Numbered from the stretch's first letter, positions 26,361 through 35,544 are shown. The stretch: DNA of 64,000 nt from Tunturiibacter empetritectus (GCF_013410875.1 NZ_JACCCU010000003.1:1-64000); one strand, 5' to 3'. Program-made: numbers and translations. Notes: generated by a model from the letters alone, not told the origin.

Positions 26361-27199
26361 CCTCGCCTCTCGAAATCCGGTACGATGCGATCTGCGAAGT
26401 CGGCGATAAGCTTCGCCAGTTCCTGCGGCCGTTCCATAGGAAGGAGATGAGCTGCACCGGCCAACACCTTCAGTTGTGCATGGGGAAGATGAGGCATTAC
26501 CAGCTTTGCCTGCGCATCAAAACCCAGCGCTTTGTCTTTGTCTCCCGCCACGACAAGTGCCGGTAAATTCAGTTCTCCCACGCGCTCCGCCCAATCCTCT
26601 TTGCTCCCGGAGTCAAGCCATGCATTCCACGCCGCACAGTTCATGCGCAACACATCGGAGACTGCACGTGTGAAGACGTGGGACGGGAGTGTCTGGGCTG
26701 AGTTTTCTTGAATGAATTTCTCGGCATGCTTTCGATAACTGTTTCCCGGCCTCCCGAGTCTGGCCTGCATCTCAGTCCGCTTGTCGTCGCTCATAGGCTC
26801 GGGAGACGCCGGCGACGATGCTACCAATACCAAGCCTGCCAACCCCGCGAGTTCCGGGTCATTCTTCGCACGAAGTGCAACGACCATGGAAACCTTGCCA
26901 GCCATGCTATGTCCCGCCAGCACGAAGCGCTTGAGCTTCAGGGTTTTCAGTCGCGCGATAATGTAATCGGCCATGAGCGCAACCGAGTATCCGTTGACCT
27001 CTGCGGCATCACCAAATCCGGGCAGATCGATGCCGACACACTGCAATCGGGGGGAAAGCAGTTCGATCACCTCCGCCCATTCCTTCCAACTGCCGCCGAG
27101 AAACGGCATTACTACCAAAGAAAGACCAGCGTTGTCTTTGCCAGGAGATTGTTTCAGGAGCACTTTCGTATCAGATTCATAGGCTGTTTGTCTTTCCAT
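26357..27199 (-). CDS. Alpha/beta-fold hydrolase
   Basis: A 280-residue hydrolase. The nucleophile elbow GHSMAGKV (Ser), the acid in VAGDKDKALG (Asp) and the histidine in GAAHLLPMERPQEL form the usual triad. LSLVVMPFLGGSWKEW places the oxyanion region. A cap runs from about 130 to 200. The substrate is unknown; lactone or ester cleavage would suit its place as first gene of an operon with a sugar dehydrogenase, but this is inference. ATG 27199 follows AAGGAAG by ten bases; GTG 27208 is the longer option. The 360-bp upstream region to 27560 holds the promoter but shows no clear boxes. Confidence 0.85.
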   Translation of the reverse strand: MERQTAYESDTKVLLKQSPGKDNAGLSLVVMPFLGGSWKEWAEVIELLSPRLQCVGIDLPGFGDAAEVNGYSVALMADYIIARLKTLKLKRFVLAGHSMAGKVSMVVALRAKNDPELAGLAGLVLVASSPASPEPMSDDKRTEMQARLGRPGNSYRKHAEKFIQENSAQTLPSHVFTRAVSDVLRMNCAAWNAWLDSGSKEDWAERVGELNLPALVVAGDKDKALGFDAQAKLVMPHLPHAQLKVLAGAAHLLPMERPQELAKLIADFADRIVPDFERRG

Positions 27200-27560
27200 A
27201 CATTTCACACTTCCTTCAGAAACAGCTTGTCGATCTTGAAAGTCCCAACATTCGACATGTATGACGTCAATTTGGTTACAAACCTATTGACATTCGATGC
27301 ACTTTTGCGAACCAACGGGTGTAGTTTTGAGTCTGCGTTCGCTCACGCGACAGCTGTAATGTTATGAATCTTGTTAAGCCGGCACACGAAAGCAAAGCAC
27401 GAGATCCTACGAATAAAGACTTAAGTGATTTTCGGTCTAAATTGTAACCGCACGCATGGTTTGAGCGTCAGACTGCTAGCAGAACGAAACTGCTTTTTCA
27501 CACGCACCCACTAAGCGATGACTCCTCTTTGAAAGTGCTGGAAGAAAGAGGAGTGTTGCT
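27200..27560. other. Divergent intergenic region
   Basis: About 360 bp between two divergent genes, presumably with both promoters. No operator repeat or RNA gene stands out. Confidence 0.4.
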
Positions 27561-28067
27561 TTGTTAAGGAATCAACACATCATGAACATTCAGCGCCCGT
27601 CCCGACATTTCATCGCTCAAGGCCTTCTGGCTGGATTAATTGGCGGCGTGGGAGGTTCAGCAGCTAAGTTGATCGGTGAGGCTGTTTATCCTCCGAGAAC
27701 GCAAGGGCAAGAACCCCCTCCTGCTGTCTTGGCGGAGAAAGTCGTCGGTCATCCGCTTAGTGAGACTCATAAAGAAATTGCAACCCAATTCTTTCACTGG
27801 ACACTTGGAACGAGTATCGCTGGAGCGTACGGAGTGGCGGCGGAGTTTTCGCCTATCGTAACGGTTGGCTACGGCGTGGCGTTTGGGATCGCGGTCATGC
27901 TGGGTACCCATGAATCGACACTTCCTCTCCTGGGTCTCGACAAACCGCCGACGCAGCAGCCGTTGCGAGAGCACACAAGCGAACTTGCGACCCATTCTCT
28001 CTACGGTTTTGTCGTGGAGTTTATTAGAAGGCGCCTCATTAAGCGGTGGAGGGCTGTTGCATCCTAA
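27561..28067 (+). CDS. DUF1440 / YagU-like membrane protein
   Basis: A 168-residue membrane protein like E. coli YagU (DUF1440), a small inner-membrane protein linked to acid resistance. Seen: AQGLLAGLIGGVGGSAAKLI, then EAVYPPRTQGQEPP (the PPR motif of the family), HWTLGTSIAGAYGVAAEF and a final basic tail. TTG at 27561 has GAGGAG seven bases upstream and is preferred; ATG at 27582 has a poorer site. A hairpin-like repeat (CGTAGGTT 28141-28148 with AACCTACG 28178-28185) follows the gene. Confidence 0.7.
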   Translation: MLRNQHIMNIQRPSRHFIAQGLLAGLIGGVGGSAAKLIGEAVYPPRTQGQEPPPAVLAEKVVGHPLSETHKEIATQFFHWTLGTSIAGAYGVAAEFSPIVTVGYGVAFGIAVMLGTHESTLPLLGLDKPPTQQPLREHTSELATHSLYGFVVEFIRRRLIKRWRAVAS

Positions 28068-28280
28068 TGACTGAGGCTTGATATCAGTCGATTTACAAAA
28101 GACATTCTTCCAGCAACTTGCTGCCATTGAGCATCAAAGTCGTAGGTTGCATGATGCAAAGTTTCATCAATGGGAAGAACCTACGAGTTTAGGTTGAGAA
28201 GACGGCTGGCAAATTCAATTCACTGGACGACATAAGATCGTATCGATAAAAGCATTTGCAGTAGAGGTCGCAAGTCAATC

Positions 28281-29288
28281 ATGAGCTCACCACCTGTTGT
28301 TGTGATTACGGGAGCGTCTGCTGGTCTGGGCCGCGCAATTGCGCATGCTTATGCCAAACGCGGCGCAAAACTAGGCCTTCTAGCCAGAAGTTCAGAGGCA
28401 CTCGCTGCGGCTCAGCGCGAATGCCATGAGTTTGGCGGCCAAGCAATCTTCATTTCCGTCGATGTCTCGGACGCTGAGGCGGTGGAACGGGCAGCTAGCC
28501 AGATTGAGCAGGAGTTGGGTCCAATCGATATATGGATCAACAACGCCATGGTCAGTGTGTTCTCTCCAGTCAAAGACATGGAGGCATCTGACTACAAGCG
28601 TGTTACAGACGTGTTGTATCTCGGGTTCGTTTATGGAACATTATCCGCTTTGCGCCGGATGCTGCCGCGCAATAGGGGAACAATCGTTCAAATTGGCTCC
28701 GCGCTTTCGTATCGTTCGATTCCTTTGCAATCGGCCTACTGCGCGTCCAAACACGCCATCAATGGCTTTACTGACTCACTTCGTTGTGAACTGTTTCATG
28801 ATCACAGCAACGTTCGACTCACCGCCGTACACATGCCCGCGATGAATACGACTCAGTTTGGCTGGGTAAAGAATCGGATGCCGCACAATACCCAACCGGT
28901 CCCTCCAATCTTCGAACCGGAGATCGCCGCGGAAGTAGTAGTGGCTGCGGGATTAGCGAAACATCCTCGTCGTGAATATTGGGTGGGCGCACCAACGATC
29001 GCCGCGATCCTCGCCCAGAAGGTGGTTCCAGGCTTGCTTGATCGATATCTCGGCAGGACAGGATACAAAGCGCAACAGCTGATGGATGAGCCTAGCGATC
29101 CGAATGCTCCCAACAACCTGTACGAACCAGTCGCAGGAGCGCACAATACGCGTGGCAAGTTCGACGACCGATCCAAGCATACCAGTGCAGAGGTCTTCCT
29201 CTCCATGCACCGTACGTGGCTTGTTCTTGGGGCTGCGGCTCTGGTCGGCGCAGGCGTTGCTGCGTTTGGCGGAAGGAGACGTTCGTGA
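28281..29288 (+). CDS. SDR family oxidoreductase with C-terminal membrane helix
   Basis: A 335-residue short-chain dehydrogenase. The cofactor motif TGASAGLG is at residues 10-17, NNAM replaces the usual NNAG, and the catalytic YCASK is near residue 153. After about residue 260 there is an extension with DEPSDPNAPNNLYEPVAG, followed by a C-terminal helix (TWLVLGAAALVGAGVAAFG) and RRRS, which would anchor it to the inner membrane. This architecture is common in Acidobacteria and Proteobacteria, but the substrate is unknown. Its TGA overlaps the GTG of the next gene, so the two are coupled. Confidence 0.87.
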   Translation: MSSPPVVVITGASAGLGRAIAHAYAKRGAKLGLLARSSEALAAAQRECHEFGGQAIFISVDVSDAEAVERAASQIEQELGPIDIWINNAMVSVFSPVKDMEASDYKRVTDVLYLGFVYGTLSALRRMLPRNRGTIVQIGSALSYRSIPLQSAYCASKHAINGFTDSLRCELFHDHSNVRLTAVHMPAMNTTQFGWVKNRMPHNTQPVPPIFEPEIAAEVVVAAGLAKHPRREYWVGAPTIAAILAQKVVPGLLDRYLGRTGYKAQQLMDEPSDPNAPNNLYEPVAGAHNTRGKFDDRSKHTSAEVFLSMHRTWLVLGAAALVGAGVAAFGGRRRS

Positions 29289-29743
29289 GGGTAGACAAGA
29301 AAGGTCACTCGGAGAATATAGCCCTTGTCACCGCAACTTCGGCTGCAATCCTGACTTTGTTACCAGTGGCGGCTCACCAGGTGGGCCTACTCTCGCACTT
29401 ACCGGATCCGCCCTTTGCCATCTTTACCTCCGATGACATTACCGAATCGAAAGCAGCGCACCCATTAGGAATTCCAGACGGTCTTCTTGGGCTCGGAAGT
29501 TATGGGGGCACTCTCGCACTTATCCTACTTTCGCGACGACACCCGATAGCACGGAAGATGCTTGTCGTGAAATTGGTAGCCGATGGATCGGCTGCAAGTT
29601 TCAATGCAGTTAGGCAATTGGTGTCGTTCGGAAAATTATGTTCGTGGTGCACCGGTACGGTTCTTTGTACTGCAGCTATGGTCTTCGCGGGACGAAAACT
29701 CATCGCACAAGAAACCGTTGTCGTGAGTCGGCGCCTCAGTTAA
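29285..29743 (+). CDS. Vitamin K epoxide reductase (VKOR)-like protein
   Basis: A 152-residue inner-membrane protein with four helices. The CSWC motif (C119, C122 in FGKLCSWCTG) is the quinone-side active site of VKOR family proteins, which re-oxidise DsbA-like thiol oxidases in bacteria. FTSDDITESKAAHPLGIPDG and LLGLGSYGGTLALILL fit the family. The loop cysteine pair of classical VKOR is missing, so electron relay would need another partner or the function differs. GTG at 29285 overlaps the SDR stop (GTGA). Confidence 0.7.
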   Translation: MRVDKKGHSENIALVTATSAAILTLLPVAAHQVGLLSHLPDPPFAIFTSDDITESKAAHPLGIPDGLLGLGSYGGTLALILLSRRHPIARKMLVVKLVADGSAASFNAVRQLVSFGKLCSWCTGTVLCTAAMVFAGRKLIAQETVVVSRRLS

Positions 29744-29755
29744 CTCTAACTTTAA

Positions 29756-30199
29756 TTAAAAGTAGAAGCCGTGGATCCTGTGGTGAGCGAACAGTTCAGC
29801 AAAAACAAGAAGTACAGTTATAACGCTCACCCAAAACGTGAACTGCTCCATACGCTTCTTGTGTGCTGATATTGGAGTCAGACGCCACTGAGCTGACGGT
29901 CTTCGGCGAAGTCGCCTCACTTGCCAAAGAACGGCGAAATTGAGAGCCGCGCCAGCGAGAGCAAAGATCAGCATCGGCAGCCTAATCCGATCCCTATGAA
30001 AATCCTGCGAAGGAGCAGACGTGGCAATCGAGGTAACGAATGCCGCTAAGCCAATCGCGAAACGCATGCCGCTGGCTGCGATCACCGCAGTACAAACGCT
30101 TTGAAGAAAGGCGAATGCCAGCGCCGACCACGCGAGAGCCCCGCTACGGGTCTCGATTCGCTCCATTCTCTGAAGTTCATCTACTGTCTGTTGCGCCAT
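29756..30199 (-). CDS. Hypothetical membrane protein
   Basis: A 147-residue protein with four hydrophobic segments (SALAFAFLQSVCTAVIAA, FAIGLAAFVTSIATS, LPMLIFALAGAALNFAVLW, FWVSVITVLLVFAELFAHH) and an RRLRRRP loop that should stay in the cytoplasm. No family is recognised. It is convergent with the VKOR-like gene and 12 bp from it. Confidence 0.7.
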   Translation of the reverse strand: MAQQTVDELQRMERIETRSGALAWSALAFAFLQSVCTAVIAASGMRFAIGLAAFVTSIATSAPSQDFHRDRIRLPMLIFALAGAALNFAVLWQVRRLRRRPSAQWRLTPISAHKKRMEQFTFWVSVITVLLVFAELFAHHRIHGFYF

Positions 30200-30447
30200 C
30201 TATCCATTCTCACACCATTTGTCAGGCTCGTCTTAGAATTTAGCCGAGGCTTTTAAGGTCTGATTCGACGGTGTAAAGACATCATTGCGTAACTACACAT
30301 CGATCAATGAGTTCCACACGATTCAACCGCGATTTCCAGACGCGGATTCAGCACAATCCCGGTTGTCGGAACCCGCAAAGGCGTGTGTAGCAATGAACAA
30401 AGGTGTCTTGCGCGTTGAACCGCCGCACGCTGCAATGCAATCTGAAA
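30200..30447. other. Intergenic, no gene seen
   Basis: The 248 bp show no coding frame or RNA gene; ATCAATGAGTTCCACACGA near 30302 loosely resembles integration-scar sequence. Confidence 0.35.
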
Positions 30448-30906
30448 CTACAGATACTTAGCGACCGAACAATTGGTCAAATCCTCGGCGGTTCGATTCG
30501 GGACTGATCTGATCGGCTGTTGAAGCTTTCCACTTGCACGAAGAGTCGGCTTTGGACGGCGCCCTCCGATACGACCTTGGTCACGGGCGGACTCCAGGCC
30601 CGCTCGCGTTCGCTCACGCAGCATGGCTCGCTCAAATTCCGCAAACGATCCGATCATCTGCATCATCATTCGGCCGGCGGGTGTCGTGGTGTCGATCGCC
30701 TCTGTGAGGCTGCGGAAACCCGCCTTCGCTTCCTGTATCCGCTCCATGATCGTGAGGACATCCCTCAATGATCGCGAAAGCCGGTCCAGCTTCCAGACGA
30801 CCAGGACATCTCCTTTACGAAGATGGTCGAGCAGTCGTTGCAGCTCAGGACGATTCCAGCGCCCCCGGGTGGCCTTCTCCCGGAAGCAATCCAGATGGGA
30901 TACCAT
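30448..30906 (-). pseudogene. Serine recombinase (resolvase) remnant, N-terminus lost
   Basis: Resolvase/invertase family remnant. Present are FREKATRGRWNRPELQRLLD, then KGDVLVVWKLDRLSRSLRDV, GFRSLTEAIDTTTPAGRMMM and EFERAMLRERTRAGLESARD, ending with GGRRPKPTL. The first about 45 residues, with the catalytic serine (YARVS motif), are missing: the frame begins abruptly inside the gene at about 30906. The C-terminal helix-turn-helix is not recognisable either. It is therefore inactive unless a start further up was joined, and none is seen. Confidence 0.8.
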
Positions 30907-31009
30907 TCGTTACCACTTTGTAGACTGTCACAATCCACACACCTCCCGTGAGGACGATGAATAGCCCATCAATCCATCCCAGCCGCTTCTTTTCTCGCGA
31001 GTTTGCCAT
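30845..31009 (-). CDS. Possible truncated small membrane protein at the recombinase junction
   Basis: ATG at 31009 begins MANSREKKRLGWIDGLFIVL and continues with one hydrophobic helix (TGGVWIVTVYKVVTN). The frame then runs into the resolvase remnant. It could be the N-terminal part of a gene cut by the insertion. No family is recognised. Confidence 0.3.
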   Translation of the reverse strand: MANSREKKRLGWIDGLFIVLTGGVWIVTVYKVVTNGIPSGLLPGEGHPGALESS

Positions 31010-31165
31010 GGGTATTTCGATGTTAGCCGACGCGGTCGCAGCTGCAAACTGGGTTCCCAGCAACGCCTCCCCAACAACCGGAGTTGTCGTCGGTAGCGGA
31101 GAGCTGACGTTTAGCGGATTAAGTCAAAGTGCTAAATGAGGTCATCTTAGATATTGTGGACGGAA

Positions 31166-31977
31166 ATGCTCAGAAGCTGTGTATGCCTCTTCTTGATCTT
31201 TTGCAGCATGGGGTCGAGCTTTCTTTCCGGTCAGGAGTTGCAGAGGAGACTTGACACGGAGAAGGGTGAGACACGCGATGCCCTATCGGCACACCCTCTC
31301 TCTTGGTGGACCAAGGACCTGTTGCGACTGGATTCGAGCGGAGATCTCATGCTTGGCTTTAAAGCACCCGACGGCCAACCTCTCACAGCGAAAGACTACC
31401 GGACAAAACAAACGATAACCAAAGTGGGTGTCCTCGCAGGACACGCTATCCTTCAAGTACAAACCTCCATTCACCCGGGTCCGCGAGTGATCGCAGCAGG
31501 TTTGCCTCTGATGACGGGAGCGCAGGAGAGTGGAAAGATTTGCTTGTATCTACGGGGAGCGAAGGCTTATACGTCGAAATCTACGCGCTGCACTATGACG
31601 GAGGTGGGCTGATCCATGAGACAACAGCGCAGCTGTTTGGATCGGGAGCGAATGCCTTTTTAGGTAGCTATGATCCAGATACTGGAAACGGCGGCGGTTG
31701 TCTTGACGGCTACTGGTGGATCGACAACAAGGGTCCTCACGAAGTCAATTTTTCTCCCCTGCTCGAAGCAATCAAGCGTGAGATTCCGGCGAATTCCAGG
31801 TTCACTCCGAACTGCTGGGCTCTGCACCCTGAGACTTCTGAATTGAAGAGCTGGGTGCAACGTAGGGACGCCGAGTGTCGCGCTTGTGGCGGTCTCGGGG
31901 AGATACATGCTGTCTATAGGATCGAGCAAGGCGTCGCTAAACCCGTATCCGTTAGCTTCAAAGCTACCAAACCGTAG
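31166..31977 (+). pseudogene. Secreted hypothetical protein split by a frameshift
   Basis: ATG 31166 gives a signal peptide (LRSCVCLFLIFCSMGSSFLS) and a soluble domain up to PRVIAAGLPLMTGAQ. Near 31520 the reading frame must shift to continue with EWKDLLVSTGSEGLYVEIYA, ALHYDGGGLIHETTAQ and IDNKGPHEVNFSPLLEAIKR, ending in TAG. Joined, the product is about 270 residues and looks like one exported protein of unknown function with four or five cysteines in the C-terminal half. It is either a recent pseudogene or a sequencing error. Confidence 0.55.
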
Positions 31978-32003
31978 TTCGGACCGATTGGCTTTCTTGT
32001 CTT

Positions 32004-32066
32004 CTCTGAAACGAACGTTTCAGAGCAGTACGCTGCCCCAACCCTTTGGTTTATGAACCCAAAGGG
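32004..32066. terminator. Two successive hairpins after the secreted protein gene
   Basis: CTCTGAAACG AA CGTTTCAGAG at 32004-32025 is a perfect palindrome with a 2-nt centre. CCCTTTGG/CCAAAGGG at 32042-32066 follows. No T-tract is present, so termination is not certain; they may insulate the convergent genes. Confidence 0.4.
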
Positions 32067-32269
32067 CGTGACAACTCCTTACGACCTGATAGGCCAGGGC
32101 CGCTCCTCCAATGAGTGACTCGGTCTGGTAGCAAGAATCGAGAGCGATCTCCAATATTGAACAGGCTCATTCATTGCTTAAACCCAACATTGCTGTTACC
32201 AGGGGCAATCTGCCAGTTTCAGCGACCTGCTCAAAGGGACATGCCCCAGGGCCGTGGCGCGACAGCACG

Positions 32270-33316
32270 TTAGTTTTGGCTGTTCAGTTTGGCGATGAGT
32301 TGCGGTGTCCAAGTTGCTAACGTCGCACCGTTGGCATCCGCCTGCTCAGCAATCTGGTTGTAGAAAACGAGCAGCTTTCTGGGATCAAGCAGGCACTCAT
32401 TGAGTGCGGATCGACCATACTATTTTTCAACCAGGAATGCCATCTCGTAGCCGACGGTATACCAGCCGCCCTGAATTTCGCCCCAGAATGGAGCCGCTCG
32501 CTTTCGGATCTCTGTATCGGGGGTCAATTTCCCATCGAGAATATCCATCAAAAGCTGCTGTATCGATTGAAGATCGACATTGAAGTGCATCATGTCGGCG
32601 TCCCACCGAGCTCGTGCTACCCCGTCATCTTCCCAATGCGGGTGTCGGTCCGCCGATCCCGCCGCGGCGAGCATCGCTTCCCCCTCGCCAAACCCACCGA
32701 TCCATTCCATCGCTTTTTTCACATTGAGTGGCAGCCCGGCTTGTATCGCGTCCTGCTGTTTTTCGAGGCTTGCTAGCCCAATATGATGACATTCGTGGGC
32801 GACGGTATTCTCGAATTTGTCTTGAGACTGCTTTTCAAGGTAGAGGAAGATTGCGGGGCTCTCGCCCTGTTTAGCCCAGACAAAGCTATTGTGTACCGGC
32901 TTGATCTCAGGAAAGACGCGGGCGTGGATAGTTGCGCCGGGCGGCAACCACGTCAGCACGTTGGCTCCCAACGCAGCCATGTTTGCCTTTTCAAGATTGG
33001 TGAGCGTGTCGTGCCACTCTGCTCTCTTGCTGAGCGTTTCTGGCTGGAGAAGAAAGTGCTTGAATGTTTCGTCCGTAAATTCTCGCCCCATGGCGGCTTC
33101 GCGGTCTTTTAGCCACTGGTACGGAGTGGTTGCAAAGAGCCTTTGCCAGTCTTCAGGATTTACCGCTTGATGGGCGGCTTCCTTATCAAGGATTTGCAAA
33201 GCCTGTTCAGCTTCGGAAGTGTCCAAGGTGAGCTGGACTGAGGGCGTTGTTTGCGCGGTGGCCAACCGTACTCCACATAAAACTGTAACCAGAAAGACGA
33301 TCGCTCCTTTGTGCAA
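32270..33316 (-). pseudogene. DUF5700-like zinc metallopeptidase interrupted by an in-frame TAG
   Basis: A signal peptide (IVFLVTVLCGVRLATA) precedes a domain with a zinc-binding HECHH (VAHECHHIGLASLEKQ, HExxH type) near residue 175, and GGFGEGEAMLAAAG as the probable third-ligand region. The family is DUF5700, putative zinc-dependent peptidases. After VGYEMAFLVEK a TAG at 32420-32422 stops the frame, but in the same frame the protein continues with YGRSALNECLLDPRKLLVFY, NQIAEQADANGATLATW and PQLIAKLNSQN to a TAA at 32270-32272, which is the usual family C-terminus. Loss of the last 49 residues would leave the HExxH domain intact, so it may still be partly active. Confidence 0.7.
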
Positions 33317-33408
33317 GGGCCGCTCCTAAGAAAGATTAGCTACATACATTAATAACGTGCTTCGGGTGGTACTTGTTGCGACGATAGCTTTTCGCTAGGC
33401 CTGCCCAA

Positions 33409-33912
33409 CTAGGCTGAAGCGGCAGGTGTAAGGAGACGGTAGAGAGTGGCCGGATGAACGCTGAAGGTACGGGCGACCTCGCGGACGTGTTTGCCTTCCT
33501 TGAGCAGTCTTTTGGCGAGCTCGCGCTGATTTTCATTCATCTTCTTGGGGCGACCGAAGCGGACGCCGCGCTTGTGCGCGTCCGCCCGTCCGGTCCGGTG
33601 CGTTCGCGGATCAGATCACGTTCAGATCGGCGATACCAGCAAAGATGGTCATGATCATCTTGCCGGCGTGGGTGGTGGTGTCGGCCCAGGGTTCCGAAAT
33701 AGATTGAAAGCGGGCGCCGACCTGATTGATCGTCTCGACGATTTCCAGCAGATTGCGGGTGGAGCGAGGCTTCCAGACAGTGACGATGTCGCCCTCGCGG
33801 AGCTGATCGAGCATTCGGTTCAACTCCGGGCGGTCTCGGTACGCCCCGGAGACTTTTTCCCGGAAGACAGCCGTTGATCTTCGGTCGAGACCCTCGCATA
33901 CCCTATCTTCAT
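33409..33912 (-). pseudogene. Decayed serine recombinase (Tn3-resolvase-like)
   Basis: The minus strand starts with the family N-terminus MKIGYARVSTEDQRL (catalytic Ser in YARVS), then an internal deletion joins it to VFREKVSGAYRDRPELNRML. The segment VTVWKPRSTRNLLEIVET lacks four or five residues (family form WKLDRLARSTRNL). KMIMTIFAGIAD is followed by frameshifts, and the tail in other frames reads AHKRGVRFGRPKKMNENQRE and HVREVARTFSVHPATLYRLL, the DNA-binding helix-turn-helix. All landmarks of a 200-residue resolvase are there in order, but the gene is dead. Confidence 0.85.
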
Positions 33913-34607
33913 TGAACCTGCCTCCCAATCCTTTTGCAAAATATATCGCACTCAGGATTCCTAATGCGAGACTCGCCCCTGTTCTCTCCAGGACCGTCAA
34001 CCCGTATGGCAGCGTACACGCCAGCGGGCACAATGGATCTGTCCTGGGACCTCGCCGCAAGACGATCCGCCTCAGACCCTTCAGCAGAGGAAGGCAGACT
34101 TTGAGCGGTCGCTTCTGGCGACCCGCTTACCAAAGAAGAAATTCTAGCGACGCAGTGAGATCGGGCGAAGTTTGCAGACTGGCGAGATGGCCCTGTTCAA
34201 CGATGGATGGCAAAACTGTGGCATGTAGCGAATGAGGACATTCTTTGTTTTGGTCCTGGGGCGCGGAGTTCGATTCTCATGAAGCACGATGGTCGAGGAA
34301 AACTCTTCCATCCCAGTAAACCCCGTTCTGAGCAGTCAGCCGGAACGAGGAGCGCGCCCGGCACCATATTCGCTGTCTCAAGAGGCTCGGCTACAACACC
34401 TTCGCGGCTGAGTAGAGCGCCCTATTCTCAGAACAATGTCCTGTGTCATGCGTTGAGATCCACCACGGTGACTTTGCACTCTAGAAGCGTCAGTTCAGGG
34501 CAGGACATTTTTCAGGTCTAAACAGCTCTGTCTGGTATATGACATAAGCGTATACTCTCGTCACGACAAGGCGGATCGCACCTTTAGCCCGCCGAGGGAG
34601 AACTCTC
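33913..34607. other. Decayed intergenic stretch
   Basis: No supportable gene. A T-arm-like GAGTTCGATTCTC at about 34267 has no matching tRNA body. A possible -10 box TATACT at 34551-34556 lies 52 bp before the chimeric receiver gene. Confidence 0.35.
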
Positions 34608-34910
34608 ATGGCGAACGCGAAGGTGCTCCTGGTCGATGACGACAACACCATTCGATACAGTCTTAGCATGATTCTGGAGCAGCATGGCTTCAAAGTGAGC
34701 AGCGCGGCGAAGCAGATAGCAGATACAGGAGGCGGCCTGACGCTCGATGCGTCAACCCTGACCTTCAATCAACTTCGAGACATTACAACAGCTGCGAGTT
34801 CCGGGAAGGCCAAGATCACAGTGAAAAACCTCACCAGTCTTACCTCATTGCAACTCGGCGAACTAAGTGCGCTCGCCCCAGGCTTGATAGTCTTTGATTT
34901 AACGAGCTGA
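34608..34910 (+). CDS. Chimeric small protein: truncated receiver domain plus unknown domain
   Basis: A 100-residue protein. Residues 5-33 (KVLLVDDDNTIRYSLSMILE, QHGFKVSSA) are the start of a CheY-type receiver (beta1, acidic pair, alpha1, beta2). Then the similarity stops, before the phospho-acceptor Asp. Residues 38-100 are different: GGGLTLDASTLTFNQLRDIT, then SGKAKITVKNLTSLTSLQLG and LSALAPGLIVFDL, a helix-strand unit I do not recognise by name. GAGGGAGAA precedes the ATG, so it is probably expressed. It cannot be phosphorylated like a normal receiver. Confidence 0.55.
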   Translation: MANAKVLLVDDDNTIRYSLSMILEQHGFKVSSAAKQIADTGGGLTLDASTLTFNQLRDITTAASSGKAKITVKNLTSLTSLQLGELSALAPGLIVFDLTS

Positions 34911-35019
34911 AACGAAGCCGTACCGAATCCTGTCTGATGTGTTCGGCTTGATACTGAGGCCCGGACCCTAACGTAACGGAGCGGCCTTAGCCGGGTCTTC
35001 ATCAATAAAGCCGAACGAT

Positions 35020-35517
35020 CTAACTGCGGGTTCCTGAAAGAGCATCTGGCTTTCCTGCAATTTCGGGCAGCGTTGAAGGCCCTACTCGATTCAGGCACAG
35101 ACCCGGACTTAGGCAATTTGGCGGGATTGACTCCATTGATGTCTGCTGAGGGCTTTCGAGCCCTTGATCACTGACATTAGCGATGCCGATTGGCACATAG
35201 GTGACCGGAGAAAAGATGAGTCCCAAGGAACGCGTTTTTGTCAGCTTTGCATCGGCAGCTCCGCCATAGCCTGCAATGGAAAGACTCAAAAATCTTGGTA
35301 GTGCCCTCAATTGCTCCGCGAAGGGAGGCTGGTAGAGGTCATGCCGAAATGGCATTTCCGGACGCTCGACCTTTGGCTTGTCCATCTTGGCAACAGGTAC
35401 ATCCCGCGTCAAGTGCGTGTCTTCAAAGAGTTCGCGAGTCAAATGGTGCCCTCGCTTTTCCCAACTCTCCCGAAATGATCTGCGACATGAAACGAGCTCT
35501 CGTTGTCGATACAACAC
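35020..35517 (-). CDS. Possible hypothetical protein
   Basis: A 165-residue frame. The middle part looks coding (MPFRHDLYQPPFAEQLRALP, RFLSLSIAGYGGAAD, SLGLIFSPVTYVPIGIANVS), while the ends are less convincing. ATG 35385 is a possible later start. No family is recognised. It is divergent from the GNAT gene. Confidence 0.35.
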   Translation of the reverse strand: MLYRQRELVSCRRSFRESWEKRGHHLTRELFEDTHLTRDVPVAKMDKPKVERPEMPFRHDLYQPPFAEQLRALPRFLSLSIAGYGGAADAKLTKTRSLGLIFSPVTYVPIGIANVSDQGLESPQQTSMESIPPNCLSPGLCLNRVGPSTLPEIAGKPDALSGTRS

Positions 35518-35544
35518 CCCATCAACCCTATCAACAAAACGACC

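Noticed and set aside
34256..34290. T-arm-like GAGTTCGATTCTC
   Set aside because: No acceptor, anticodon or D-arm pairing could be found around it; probably chance.
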